Below, one piece after another: positions 46,077 to 54,488 of a DNA stretch of 64,000 nt. The stretch covers positions 496,001-560,000 of the forward strand of contig NZ_JBHSGU010000002.1 in assembly GCF_042652645.1 (NCBI RefSeq), written 5' to 3'. The stretch is from Glaciecola siphonariae. GTDB lineage: Bacteria > Pseudomonadota > Gammaproteobacteria > Enterobacterales > Alteromonadaceae. Made by a program: the position numbers and the translations under genes. How positions within the stretch are numbered: the stretch's first letter is position 1; every line of letters starts with the position of its first letter. The notes under the pieces are model-generated. The model had not been told where the DNA came from and did not search any database. It was given only the letters and a program-made list of their open reading frames with translations.

Positions 46077-46837
46077 TTTACCCAGAATGGCGACAGCAAC
46101 TCTCACGCAGTTTACACTTAAGCCGAAGCAAGCCTGAAGCCAAATATTTTCAGGTGGCAAGCATAACAACTGACGGCGCCCCAGCGTTAAGAACCATGGT
46201 ATTTCGTGATCATGCACCTCGCAGTAATAGCTTGCTCAGCGTAACAGACATAAGAAGCGAGAAATGCGAGCAGTGGAAAGCACTGGCTGAAGCCGCGCTG
46301 CATTGGTACTTTGTAAAATCTAGAGAGCAATACCGACTCAGGTGCCGGGTGTCGCTTATACATCATAATGAAGCCGGTAGAATAGTTTGTTCAGGTCATG
46401 AACTGCTTCAGAATATTCACCAAGACGGTGTGATAGAGGCATCAGAAAGCGCGTGTGCTGGAGAAACACTGAAACTGGCATCGTCCATTTTTAAAGCGCG
46501 TTGGGAAGGTTTATCATCAAGCGCTAAGGCTAGCTTTTACTGTCCTGCGCCTAAGAGCGCCAAGTTAAGTGGCGAGGGTGACAAAATCAATAGTGACAAA
46601 ATCAATAGTGACGAAATCAATAGTGACGAGGCTAGTAAAAAAAGTAGTGAGGGAGCAGGGACAAAACGTGAAGGCGACCAAGCACAAAACGAACAAGACA
46701 CAATTAGTCCGCACTTTGCGGTTGTTGTGTTTCATCCTTTCGAGGTGGACTATTTAGACCTTAAGTCGAGACCACATACAAGAAACCTCTATAGCTTAGA
46801 GCAAACTAAGTGGCTCAAACAAAGCGTCAACCCATGA
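46073..46837 (+). CDS. PNPOx-like flavin-binding protein (Alr4036 type)
   Basis: The 254-aa protein has the N-terminal split-barrel of the pyridoxamine-phosphate-oxidase-like family: FQVASITTDGAPALRTMVFRD, the DIRSEK loop and LHWYFVKSREQYRLRCRV, followed by a C-terminal VVFHPFEVDYLDL segment. The layout fits the Alr4036 FMN-binding group. Between the conserved halves lies a low-complexity acidic insert with a repeated DKINS unit. It overlaps the ycfH stop, so it belongs to the tmk-holB-ycfH operon. Confidence 0.78.
   Translation: MIYPEWRQQLSRSLHLSRSKPEAKYFQVASITTDGAPALRTMVFRDHAPRSNSLLSVTDIRSEKCEQWKALAEAALHWYFVKSREQYRLRCRVSLIHHNEAGRIVCSGHELLQNIHQDGVIEASESACAGETLKLASSIFKARWEGLSSSAKASFYCPAPKSAKLSGEGDKINSDKINSDEINSDEASKKSSEGAGTKREGDQAQNEQDTISPHFAVVVFHPFEVDYLDLKSRPHTRNLYSLEQTKWLKQSVNP
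46578..46631. repeat. In-frame 15-bp tandem repeat inside the PNPOx-like gene
   Basis: GTGACAAAATCAATA occurs at 46578-46592 and 46593-46607, with GTGACGAAATCAATA at 46608-46622 and a partial fourth copy to 46631. It encodes repeated D-(K/E)-I-N-S. As 15 bp is a whole number of codons, copy number can change without a frameshift. Confidence 0.9.
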
Positions 46838-46949
46838 GCGTATAGCTTGCACACGCATAATCTGCATACTCATAAGGTGCTCACTCACAGCGCTAGTATC
46901 GTCACATAAACAGAAGAGCAGGGCGATTGAATAAGCTATTCGATTTAAG

Positions 46950-47351
46950 TTATCCGATTGCTCTGTCAAACTGCATGGCGAGCCTCGAATGCACTAGTTC
47001 TGTGTTTGAAAATACTTGAAGCATCTTCAAAATACCAATCTGGCTCGCACTCAGTGAACAGTTAAAATAAATGACATCACAGGTTTCTGCCTTCAATAGC
47101 TTTACCATAAGCTCGTATTGAGAATACTTTCCGGAGCTATCAATATTAAGACCGTTTTCAACGTTTTTGCTTAAACGAAGGCCCTCAGACACATTACATA
47201 ACCAACGCTTCTTTTTGCTTTTCGCTTCGGTAATTGGGCTAACGTTTGCAAATAATTCACTCTGTACGGGGAGGCTTGCACTTGCTTTTATTGCGACAGT
47301 CTTTTGAGTACTGCTTGCTAAGAATCCAATTGTTTGTGTTGATAATGTCAT
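46950..47351 (-). CDS. sulA: SulA-like SOS cell-division inhibitor
   Basis: The 133-aa protein has no membrane segment. The C-terminal region (KKRWLCNVSEGLRLSKNV, then YELMVKLLKAETCDVIYFNC and SASQIGILKMLQVFSNTELV) aligns with the SulA core: RW, an LS.. .. GL segment, E-MV-(A/K)LL and the Ile/Leu-rich tail. It is shorter than E. coli SulA (169 aa) and diverged. Context is the stronger evidence: three LexA boxes lie upstream (47467-47524). SulA family members block FtsZ after DNA damage. GAGGT at 7 bases precedes the ATG. Confidence 0.68.
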   Translation of the reverse strand: MTLSTQTIGFLASSTQKTVAIKASASLPVQSELFANVSPITEAKSKKKRWLCNVSEGLRLSKNVENGLNIDSSGKYSQYELMVKLLKAETCDVIYFNCSLSASQIGILKMLQVFSNTELVHSRLAMQFDRAIG

Positions 47352-47466
47352 GATGTACCTCGTTATATGTAGTTACAGGCATGTCATACTTCACTTGAAC
47401 CTTTATCAAAGAATGCTTATCCTCAAACCATTCATATTTACGGCGTAAGTCAGTGAAATATACAAG

Positions 47467-47524
47467 CTGTATAAGTACACAGTAATACTGTATGGGTGAA
47501 CAGTACTACTGTATAAATAAACAA
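47467..47524. promoter_or_regulatory. Three LexA (SOS) boxes spaced exactly 21 bp
   Basis: CTGTATAAGTACACAG (47467-47482) and CTGTATGGGTGAACAG (47488-47503) match CTGT-N8-ACAG perfectly. CTGTATAAATAAACAA (47509-47524) matches with one mismatch. The start-to-start distance is 21 bp in both steps, two helical turns, so all three sites face the same side of the DNA. They lie upstream of the sulA-like gene and just after the msrQ stop. Confidence 0.9.
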
Positions 47525-47531
47525 TCAAGGA

Positions 47532-48176
47532 CTATTTGAATATTTTTTGTAGTTTTTTTCGGCGAAGGCTGATTAGAATGAGTGCAGTTATGAGATAGGC
47601 AGTAGGCTCGTACCAGTTTGACTTAACTGACCACAAAAAATGAATGCAGCCCAGTATGGTCGCCAGATATACCCAATTGTGAAGCTTTTGCCATGCAGTG
47701 CCCATACGAGCTTTTATGGCTTGCAGTGAGGTGATTAATAAAACGCTTAAAATGCTAAGAGCAAGCATGCCCACGGTAATATAGGGCCGCTTAATTATCT
47801 CTTCGGCTATCAAAAGCCATTCGTATTGCAATTCATAGGCAATAAAAACATACAGGTGAAACAGCGCATAAACCGCAGCATAAACGCCCAGCGTTTTGCG
47901 CAGCCGTACAAGTTGTCCAAATTTAAATGTTTGCGCCATTGGACTTATTAGCAGGCTCATTATCAACAAATGTAGCGTACCGATACCGCTAAAATCGAGT
48001 AAATACTGCACCGGATCGCCAGGTAACTCACCACTAAGCGCGTCTAGATACACAACTGATAGCCAAGCTATAGATATGATATGTATCAAGGCTCGGCCGG
48101 CATTTATCCAGCCCTTCGAAATTCGAATTGGGCGCATTGAGTTCAAGCTATTCTGCATCTTTTTTACGGTTTGCAT
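47532..48176 (-). CDS. msrQ: Heme-binding membrane subunit MsrQ
   Basis: The 214-aa protein has about six membrane helices and conserved histidines in the YedZ/MsrQ pattern (VYALFHLYVF, LHNWVYLATILGCIHFLW). MsrQ delivers electrons from the respiratory chain to the periplasmic methionine-sulfoxide reductase MsrP. It follows msrP by 49 bp in the same direction. It ends 8 bp before the third LexA box. Confidence 0.9.
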   Translation of the reverse strand: MQTVKKMQNSLNSMRPIRISKGWINAGRALIHIISIAWLSVVYLDALSGELPGDPVQYLLDFSGIGTLHLLIMSLLISPMAQTFKFGQLVRLRKTLGVYAAVYALFHLYVFIAYELQYEWLLIAEEIIKRPYITVGMLALSILSVLLITSLQAIKARMGTAWQKLHNWVYLATILGCIHFLWSVKSNWYEPTAYLITALILISLRRKKLQKIFK

Positions 48177-48225
48177 AGTAAGCGGGCCGCGTTCATTAAT
48201 ACGCGTTCATTTAATAGGTGTTCAT

Positions 48226-49227
48226 CTAGTAAAAACGCCGTAAATCCATGTTGCTATATAGGGAAGCAACCTCGCTGTAACCATTAAACATTTGAGTATC
48301 AATGCGTCGTTGAGTGTTTAAACCCGAGCCCAGTATTCTGCGTTCACGACCTTGAGACCATCTTGGATGGTCGACTTTAGGATTAACGTTTGCGTAAAAC
48401 CCGTATTCATCAGGAGCAAGAATGTTCCATGTAGTAGGGGGTTCTTTGTCGGTTAATACAATTTTTACCACCGATTTTATACTCTTAAAACCGTATTTCC
48501 ACGGTACAACTAAGCGGATAGGCGCACCGTTTTGTGGGGGAAGAGTTTTACCGTACATTCCTACGCTCATTAATGTTAAATCATGCATCGCTTCGTCTAA
48601 TCGCAGACCTTCAACGTAGGGATAATCAACGCCGCCTCCGGTAAAGCGACTGCGCTGTCCAGGCATTTGCTCAGGACTGTATAGCGTTTCAAAGGCAACA
48701 TATTTTGCGCTGCTTAGGGGCTTGGCTGCTTTTAAAAGCTCAGCCAAAGTAAAGCCTATCCATGGTATTACCATCGACCATGCCTCAACGCATCTTAGCC
48801 GGTAGATTCGCTCCTGCAGCTCAAATCTTTTAAAAAGGTCTTCATAATTGAGGGTAATGGGCGTTTCAACTAGGCCACTTACTTCTAGTTTCCATGGGTC
48901 TACAACAAACGACTGCGCATTTTCTTTAGGGTCGCTTTTACTCGTACCAAACTCATAAAAGTTGTTGTAACTGCTTGCAACACTTTCATCGGTAAGCGGC
49001 CTTACCGATTCAGGTGCTTTTTTAAACCTTAACTCAGATGTCTTGAAAGTTGGCTTCTCATCTTTGCTAAACCAGTCGAATGGCCCTGCCATAGCGCTTT
49101 GAGACAAAAGCGTCATTGCACCTGTGAACCCCAATTTTTTTAAGAGGTCACGGCGTCCATGGTAAACCTGCTCGTCGGTGACGTCGTTTTCGGTTAAATG
49201 GTTTTGTTTAGGTGACTTAATAATCAC
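48226..49227 (-). CDS. msrP: Periplasmic methionine-sulfoxide reductase MsrP
   Basis: The 333-aa molybdopterin enzyme has a Tat signal with twin arginines R25-R26 in GRRDLLKKLGF, and the molybdenum-binding cysteine C146 in YRLRCVEAWSMVIPW. MsrP repairs oxidised methionine in envelope proteins together with MsrQ, the next gene. The 263-bp upstream gap contains a six-copy 13-bp repeat. Confidence 0.93.
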   Translation of the reverse strand: MIIKSPKQNHLTENDVTDEQVYHGRRDLLKKLGFTGAMTLLSQSAMAGPFDWFSKDEKPTFKTSELRFKKAPESVRPLTDESVASSYNNFYEFGTSKSDPKENAQSFVVDPWKLEVSGLVETPITLNYEDLFKRFELQERIYRLRCVEAWSMVIPWIGFTLAELLKAAKPLSSAKYVAFETLYSPEQMPGQRSRFTGGGVDYPYVEGLRLDEAMHDLTLMSVGMYGKTLPPQNGAPIRLVVPWKYGFKSIKSVVKIVLTDKEPPTTWNILAPDEYGFYANVNPKVDHPRWSQGRERRILGSGLNTQRRIDTQMFNGYSEVASLYSNMDLRRFY

Positions 49228-49392
49228 AGTACTGCCTCTTGTTTATGGAACCGCATGCAAACATGCTCTGCGTGAAGTACATACAAAGCCTAACTCTCAA
49301 GGTATAGACCGGCAAAACAGTCAAACAGTTTCAAATATCGAAGCGCGCTTCTCTATGCGTTAATTCATTACGTACAAATTATTGCAATATTG

Positions 49393-49470
49393 TGATGCGA
49401 AGCCATGCCGCGCAGTGATGCCGCAACGTTTTACTGCAAAGTCATGCCGAAAAGTCATGCAGCAAAGTCA
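49393..49470. repeat. Six-unit 13-bp repeat array upstream of msrP
   Basis: Units start at 49393, 49406, 49419, 49432, 49445 and 49458 with no spacer. The consensus is TGCCGCAAAGTCA; units 5 and 6 differ from it by one or two bases and units 1 and 3 are the most diverged. The array lies 166 bp upstream of msrP and 20 bp beyond the dGTPase stop. It looks like an iteron or minisatellite; its function is unknown. Confidence 0.85.
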
Positions 49471-49490
49471 CAAGCAATGCTCGTCACGCC

Positions 49491-50813
49491 TCAACGGTCT
49501 GTAATGCGATGAGATTTAGGAAGGAACAGATTGGCGTAGACTCGATTAGCATATTCATCGGTCATACCCGATATGTAGTCAGCAATAACACGCATTCCCA
49601 GTGCATTGCCCTCGCTTTGGGCCTGTTCCCAGCGCAGTGCGGTATTGCGTGGTAGTAATCTGGCTGGGTCACTCGCAAATGCTTCAAACAAGGCCATTAC
49701 AATCTGTTGCCCTTTATATTCTAATAGTTGAATTTCAGGCTTTTTGATCACGAAAGTAAACACAAAAGCCTTAAAAATTAGTAAAGCATCATGATAGCTT
49801 TGCGGAAGTTTAGCGCTATTGTCGAGAAGGGCTTCGTCAAATTGCCCTAAATTCACAATTTCAATTGCGGTAATGAAACAATTTACCAGTGCGCCAATGG
49901 CGTTTTTTCGTTTATAAGCCTCTCGATGAAAAAGCTGCGCCTCAATATCATGCGCTTGCTCCGACAGCCATGGAATACTTAGGCTTGCTAACTTGTTTGT
50001 GACCTGCTCATTGAACATATCACGATTTACCAAGCCCATCACAATGGCATCTTCTAAATCATGAATACCATAAGCGATGTCATCTGCAAGCTCCATAATG
50101 GCGCAATCAATCGACTTATATAGGGTCTTGCTGTGCTGAGTGCCGTTGGATTTTGCCTGCATGTATTGTTGTTTGTCTTGTTCGTTAAGTGGCGCAACTA
50201 CCCAATCAAAAGCTTCTTTATCGCAGTCGAACAAGGCTTTAGGAGGATGCCACATGCTGGCTTTCACCTGAGCAACTTTGTCTGACTTAGGCGGGTGATA
50301 ATTTGGGTTGCTTAACTCACTAATGAAATTGGGATATTTGATAATGCCCAGCAAGGAACGCCGAGCTAGATTCATGCCGTCGTTCTGTGAATAAGATTCT
50401 AGCTTTGTGAGAATCCGAAAGGTTTGGCCATTTCCCTCAAATCCTCCATGGTCGCTCATCATGTAATGCAGCGCAATCTCGCCGCCGTGACCAAAGGGTG
50501 GGTGACCAATGTCGTGAGCTAAACAAATGGATTCAATCAAATGTTCATCTAGTCTGAGTGCATTCGCCGCTTCTGGGTATTTCTGACTTAACTGTGCGGT
50601 AATGCCAGTACCAATTTGCGCGGCTTCTAAAGAATGCGTTAAGCGGGTGCGATAAAAGTCACTGATACCAACGCCCACCACCTGTGTTTTAGCCTGCAGT
50701 CGTCTGAAGGCGGCACAATGCATGATGCGTGCTTTGTCACGCTGATAAGGACTACGATGATCGCCATCGCGTTGTGCACTGCGCGCCTGTTTGCGTTGTT
50801 CCCAAAGATTCAT
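49491..50813 (-). CDS. dgt: dGTPase-like HD domain triphosphohydrolase
   Basis: The 440-aa HD protein has RTRLTHSLEAAQIG with the first metal histidine, LAHDIGHPPFGHGGE with the HD pair, and MELADDIAYGIHDLEDA with the last aspartate. This fits the dNTP triphosphohydrolase group (Dgt-like type 2). It cleaves dNTPs to deoxynucleosides and triphosphate. It is 27 bp downstream of yfbR, another HD nucleotide hydrolase, suggesting a shared role in nucleotide balance. Confidence 0.9.
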   Translation of the reverse strand: MNLWEQRKQARSAQRDGDHRSPYQRDKARIMHCAAFRRLQAKTQVVGVGISDFYRTRLTHSLEAAQIGTGITAQLSQKYPEAANALRLDEHLIESICLAHDIGHPPFGHGGEIALHYMMSDHGGFEGNGQTFRILTKLESYSQNDGMNLARRSLLGIIKYPNFISELSNPNYHPPKSDKVAQVKASMWHPPKALFDCDKEAFDWVVAPLNEQDKQQYMQAKSNGTQHSKTLYKSIDCAIMELADDIAYGIHDLEDAIVMGLVNRDMFNEQVTNKLASLSIPWLSEQAHDIEAQLFHREAYKRKNAIGALVNCFITAIEIVNLGQFDEALLDNSAKLPQSYHDALLIFKAFVFTFVIKKPEIQLLEYKGQQIVMALFEAFASDPARLLPRNTALRWEQAQSEGNALGMRVIADYISGMTDEYANRVYANLFLPKSHRITDR

Positions 50814-50840
50814 GCCGCTTCTCTTAAAAGTGAAATTGGT

Positions 50841-51449
50841 TTAGGTGGTTTTTGATAGCTCATCAACGTTAACAAAACACTTTTCTTCAAACAGATCGAA
50901 AAACATTTTTATCTCAGGCATATCCTCTGCATATTTTGCTAGCATGCTGTCGAGGCGCGATTTAACGTGAGCAAACTCTTTGTTCTTGAAACTCAGCTCG
51001 TCGGAGGCTTTTAAATAGGCCGAGATTAAATCTGCTGCTTTCACTATTTTTTTGTATTCAGGCTCAACATTTTTTTGCACCAATAAACCTGAAAACTGCG
51101 CTTGAAGTTCTTCTGGTAAAGTGTGCAAACACTCAATTTCAGCCATTTCTTCAATTTTTTTAAATTCACGCGTCAAATCAGGATTATGATACTTAGTGAC
51201 GTGATTGATGTCCTGAAGCTTTGTTTCAGACACCTCGTGATAAAGCGCTACGGTAGCCGCTCGCTCTGGGTTAATGTTACCTTGAAAATACGTATTCCGA
51301 ATACTGGCTAAAAGGTGGGCAATTACCGCAACTTGATGACTGTGCTCAGCAACATTCTCGCGTTTCACCGCATGCATCAGCGCCCAACGTTTTATTAAGG
51401 GCATACGCAGCATCCAAGCTAAAAATGGACTACTTTTCACAGGCAACAT
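50841..51449 (-). CDS. yfbR: 5'-deoxynucleotidase YfbR
   Basis: The 202-aa HD phosphohydrolase has RWALMHAVKRENVAEHSHQVA and YHEVSETKLQDINHVTKYH, close to E. coli YfbR, which removes phosphate from dNMPs. It starts within the alaA stop (TAATG), so its translation is likely coupled, the same gene pairing as in E. coli. Confidence 0.93.
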   Translation of the reverse strand: MLPVKSSPFLAWMLRMPLIKRWALMHAVKRENVAEHSHQVAVIAHLLASIRNTYFQGNINPERAATVALYHEVSETKLQDINHVTKYHNPDLTREFKKIEEMAEIECLHTLPEELQAQFSGLLVQKNVEPEYKKIVKAADLISAYLKASDELSFKNKEFAHVKSRLDSMLAKYAEDMPEIKMFFDLFEEKCFVNVDELSKTT

Positions 51450-52669
51450 TATCCTTCTCTCTTATAGTGTTCAAAAAAATCGTGCATGCTGTCTAAAGCG
51501 GGCGTAAGGATGTCTTTGTGAGGCAAAAAGACTAGTCGAAAATAGGTACCCTCGTGCAGGTTAAACGCACTGCCGTGTACCAGTAAAATTTTTCGGTCGC
51601 GCAATAGGTCTAAAATTAGGTCAACGTCATGCTTGATATTAAAACGTTTTGCATCCACTTTCGCAAAGCAGTACATCGCGCCTTGTGGTTTTACACAACT
51701 TACGCCGGGCATTGCATTGAGTCGCTCATATGCTAAATCGCGCTGAGTCACCAAGCGTCCATCGTGGCTTACCAAATCATTAATGCTTTGGTAACCGCCT
51801 AGAGCAGTTTGTATGGCATGTTGACAAGGAACATTTGCGCACATGCGCATAGAAGAGAGGATAGTGAGCCCTTCTATATAGCTGCTAGCCGCCTTTTTAT
51901 TCCCACTTACTAACAGCCACCCAGCTCTAAAGCCGGCAACGCGATAATTTTTAGATAAACCACTGAAGGTCACGCACACAAGGTCCGGGGCTAATGAAGC
52001 GATACAGGTGTGCTGAGCATCGTCGTAGAGGACTTTGTCGTATATTTCGTCGCTGAATATAACTAAGTTATGCTGGCGCGCCACTTTAACCACTTGGTTC
52101 AATAACTCAGGTGAATAGACTGCACCGGTTGGGTTATTTGGGTTAATTAACACTATGGCTTTAGTATTTGGCGTAATTTTTGATTTGATATCGTCAATAT
52201 CGGGAAACCAATGGGCCTTTTCGTCGCATCGATAATGAACTGCCGTGCCTGACGAGAGATTGACCGCAGCAGTCCATAAAGGGTAGTCAGGGGCAGGTAT
52301 GAGCACTTCGTCGCCTGAATTGAGCAATGCCTGCATTGACATCGTGATCATTTCACTCACACCATTGCCCAAGTAAACATCTTCAATGGCGATATTTTCT
52401 ATGCCTTTTTGTTGGTAGTACTGCATGACGGCAACACGTGCACTATAAATACCTTGTGCATCAGAATAGCCTTGCGCCGTAGGTAACTGACGAATAACGT
52501 CTTTGAGGATGTCGTCAGGTGCATCAAAGCCAAATGGGGCAGGGTTGCCTATGTTGAGCTTTAATATGCGCTCACCAGCTTCCTCCATGCGATTGGCTTG
52601 GGCTAAAATGGGACCACGGATGTCGTAACATACGTTTTCAAGTTTTTTTGACTGTAGAATGCGGTGCAT
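51449..52669 (-). CDS. alaA: Glutamate-pyruvate aminotransferase AlaA
   Basis: The 406-aa class I aminotransferase has YLGNGVSEMITMSMQALL, NPNNPTGAVY and the PLP lysine in FSGLSKNYRVAGFRAGW. AlaA makes alanine from pyruvate and glutamate. It is the first gene of the alaA-yfbR-dgt operon on the minus strand. The ATG lies 225 bp from the start of the LRAT-like gene on the other strand. Confidence 0.93.
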   Translation of the reverse strand: MHRILQSKKLENVCYDIRGPILAQANRMEEAGERILKLNIGNPAPFGFDAPDDILKDVIRQLPTAQGYSDAQGIYSARVAVMQYYQQKGIENIAIEDVYLGNGVSEMITMSMQALLNSGDEVLIPAPDYPLWTAAVNLSSGTAVHYRCDEKAHWFPDIDDIKSKITPNTKAIVLINPNNPTGAVYSPELLNQVVKVARQHNLVIFSDEIYDKVLYDDAQHTCIASLAPDLVCVTFSGLSKNYRVAGFRAGWLLVSGNKKAASSYIEGLTILSSMRMCANVPCQHAIQTALGGYQSINDLVSHDGRLVTQRDLAYERLNAMPGVSCVKPQGAMYCFAKVDAKRFNIKHDVDLILDLLRDRKILLVHGSAFNLHEGTYFRLVFLPHKDILTPALDSMHDFFEHYKREG

Positions 52670-52860
52670 GAGGTAAAAGTGAACTGAAACGAGAATAGAT
52701 GCTCTTAGAGTAAAGCATAGATTGCAGTGTGTTAAGTCCTAATGACACCTTTTGTCACACTTTAAAACACTTATTTACCTTTAGGTTTTGTATCATTCGA
52801 TATGCGTCTACCTCACGGAGTGTTTTTACTAACACTGTGTGGTGCGCTAATACGATAAAC

Positions 52861-52876
52861 TCAATCGCGCGATTGA
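52861..52876 (+). promoter_or_regulatory. 16-bp perfect palindrome before the LRAT-like gene
   Basis: TCAATCGCGCGATTGA is its own reverse complement. It ends 4 bp before the AGGAG (52881-52885) of the next gene, a position fit for an operator or an RNA hairpin that hides the ribosome site. Confidence 0.6.
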
Positions 52877-52893
52877 TATCAGGAGACATAATT

Positions 52894-53424
52894 ATGCCAG
52901 CCCCTTTGTTATGGTTAGGTGCCGCGGCAATATCAATTTACGCCGGCAATAAACTCAACGTTGCACACTTGCGTGAGCAAAATATCGTGAGCAGGCTGCC
53001 TGGAGACTGCAATAGCGCAATCGTTCCGGTAAACGGGAGCATCGTAACCTGCGGTATTTACGAGGTCTTAGACCACACTGGCATTTGGGTCGATGGCAAT
53101 ATTTACGAACTTAACGGCAGTGGCTTGGTACGCTGCGTGAGCCCTAAACGCTTTATTGAAAATCGCAGTGGCGACGACATATATGTTGCCTGCAATATGC
53201 TTGATACCCCGCTAAGCGAGAGTGCGAGCGTTGAAAGGGCGAAGTCGCAGTTATATTCGTTATATAAATACCATTTGCTAAGGCAAAACTGTCACAAGTT
53301 TGTCGCGGAAATGATTGCTGGCTATCCCTGTGAGGTGACGAGTTTTAGCGACCTTAACGAATTTTTAAGTGAATATTTTTCAAGCCCAATCGATTGGAGA
53401 CTGACCCAGATCAACAAGTCGTGA
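52894..53424 (+). CDS. LRAT/NlpC-like (H-rev107 type) protein
   Basis: The 176-aa protein starts at ATG 52894, 8 bases after AGGAG; a longer frame from 52729 covers AT-rich non-coding sequence. After a short hydrophobic N-terminus it has H61 in DHTGIWVDGNIYELNG and C133 in RQNCHKFVAEM, the His and Cys of the permuted papain fold of the LRAT/H-rev107 family (acyltransferase or lipid hydrolase; bacterial members mostly unknown). There is no signal peptidase site, so it may be membrane-associated from the cytoplasm. No neighbour suggests its substrate. Confidence 0.72.
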   Translation: MPAPLLWLGAAAISIYAGNKLNVAHLREQNIVSRLPGDCNSAIVPVNGSIVTCGIYEVLDHTGIWVDGNIYELNGSGLVRCVSPKRFIENRSGDDIYVACNMLDTPLSESASVERAKSQLYSLYKYHLLRQNCHKFVAEMIAGYPCEVTSFSDLNEFLSEYFSSPIDWRLTQINKS

Positions 53425-53588
53425 TCAAATTTTGACCTTGCGAATTAATTTACCTAGTATGCAGTAGAGTCTGGGATTTAATGGTGTTAATGTAATGTTA
53501 ATCTATTTGCACTATTGCATCGTAGAATCCAATAGCATAATTTTATGCGCTAAGCCTTACACACTGCTACGCCAATTAAGGGGCCATC

Positions 53589-54383
53589 ATGTCTCAAGAA
53601 ATAGAACAAACCGCTGAAAATGCCATTGAAAAGAGCGGTATCGCACGCGTTATTCCTTGTAAAACACTAGATAAGTTTGCCTGTTTTCGCTGGATTGCGT
53701 TGGCTATAAATGACTTTAAACAAGCAAAGCTGATAAGTTTCACTTACGGATTTATATTTACCATTTTGCCACTTTCGATTTACTTTTTAGTTTATGCAAC
53801 AGAATGGCATCTGGTCATATTTCCTGCCATGGTTTGTTTTATGCTGATTGGTCCTTTCCTAGCGGCCGGTTTGTACGATGTTGCGTGGCAGTTTGAAAAG
53901 CAACACAAGCCATCGCTCAGACATTCCTTGAAAGCCATGTCGCGAAATGCGGTTAATGAGTGGGGATTTGGTCTTTTCCTCATGATACTGATGATATTTT
54001 GGTTACGCGTAGCGTCGCTAATCCACGCCCTATACCCTGAATACCTAGAATTCACGTTTGCAAATGCATGGCCGTTTTTAGCCTTAGGTACCATCGTTGG
54101 TGCTGGTTTTACGGTTTTAGTATTTTTTATCAGCGCCTTTACCCAGCCTATTTTATTGGAGCGCAAGGTAGACTTAGCAACAGCGGTTCTCACCAGTATG
54201 AACGCAGTATGGCGTAATAAAGTCCCGATGTTTGTATGGTCGTGCGTGATATTGTTTTCAGTGTTTTTGGGATTTGTCACCTTTTTCGCCGCCTTCTTGG
54301 TCATCATGCCTATCTTAGGCTATGCATCATGGCACGGTTACATTGCTACAATTGAAACCAAGCGCACGCGTAAGTTCGAATAA
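53589..54383 (+). CDS. DUF2189 family membrane protein
   Basis: The 264-aa protein has about six membrane helices with the signatures LAINDFKQAKLISFTYGFIFT and MLIGPFLAAGLYDVAWQFEK that I associate with DUF2189. It is probably an inner-membrane protein; no function is known. It ends in a strong terminator and does not appear to be operon-linked to the LRAT-like gene (164-bp gap). Confidence 0.75.
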   Translation: MSQEIEQTAENAIEKSGIARVIPCKTLDKFACFRWIALAINDFKQAKLISFTYGFIFTILPLSIYFLVYATEWHLVIFPAMVCFMLIGPFLAAGLYDVAWQFEKQHKPSLRHSLKAMSRNAVNEWGFGLFLMILMIFWLRVASLIHALYPEYLEFTFANAWPFLALGTIVGAGFTVLVFFISAFTQPILLERKVDLATAVLTSMNAVWRNKVPMFVWSCVILFSVFLGFVTFFAAFLVIMPILGYASWHGYIATIETKRTRKFE

Positions 54384-54409
54384 TTCGCTTTTAACAATTA
54401 ACCCTTTTC

Positions 54410-54456
54410 AAAACCACGGGCAATGCATAAATGTTTGCATCCCGTGGTTTTTTATT
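54410..54456 (+). terminator. Intrinsic terminator after the DUF2189 gene
   Basis: AAAACCACGGG (54410-54420) pairs with CCCGTGGTTTT (54441-54451), with an inner ATGCA/TGCAT extension, then a T run. The A-rich left arm allows function on the minus strand for the convergent phosphorylase gene as well. Confidence 0.92.
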
Positions 54457-54488
54457 GTGTGGTGAGGCCCTATAAAGCTGGCTGCTTC

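Noticed and set aside
53792..54307. A 171-aa minus-strand ORF across the DUF2189 gene
   Set aside because: The opposite strand encodes coherent membrane helices with family motifs, and the antisense product has none.
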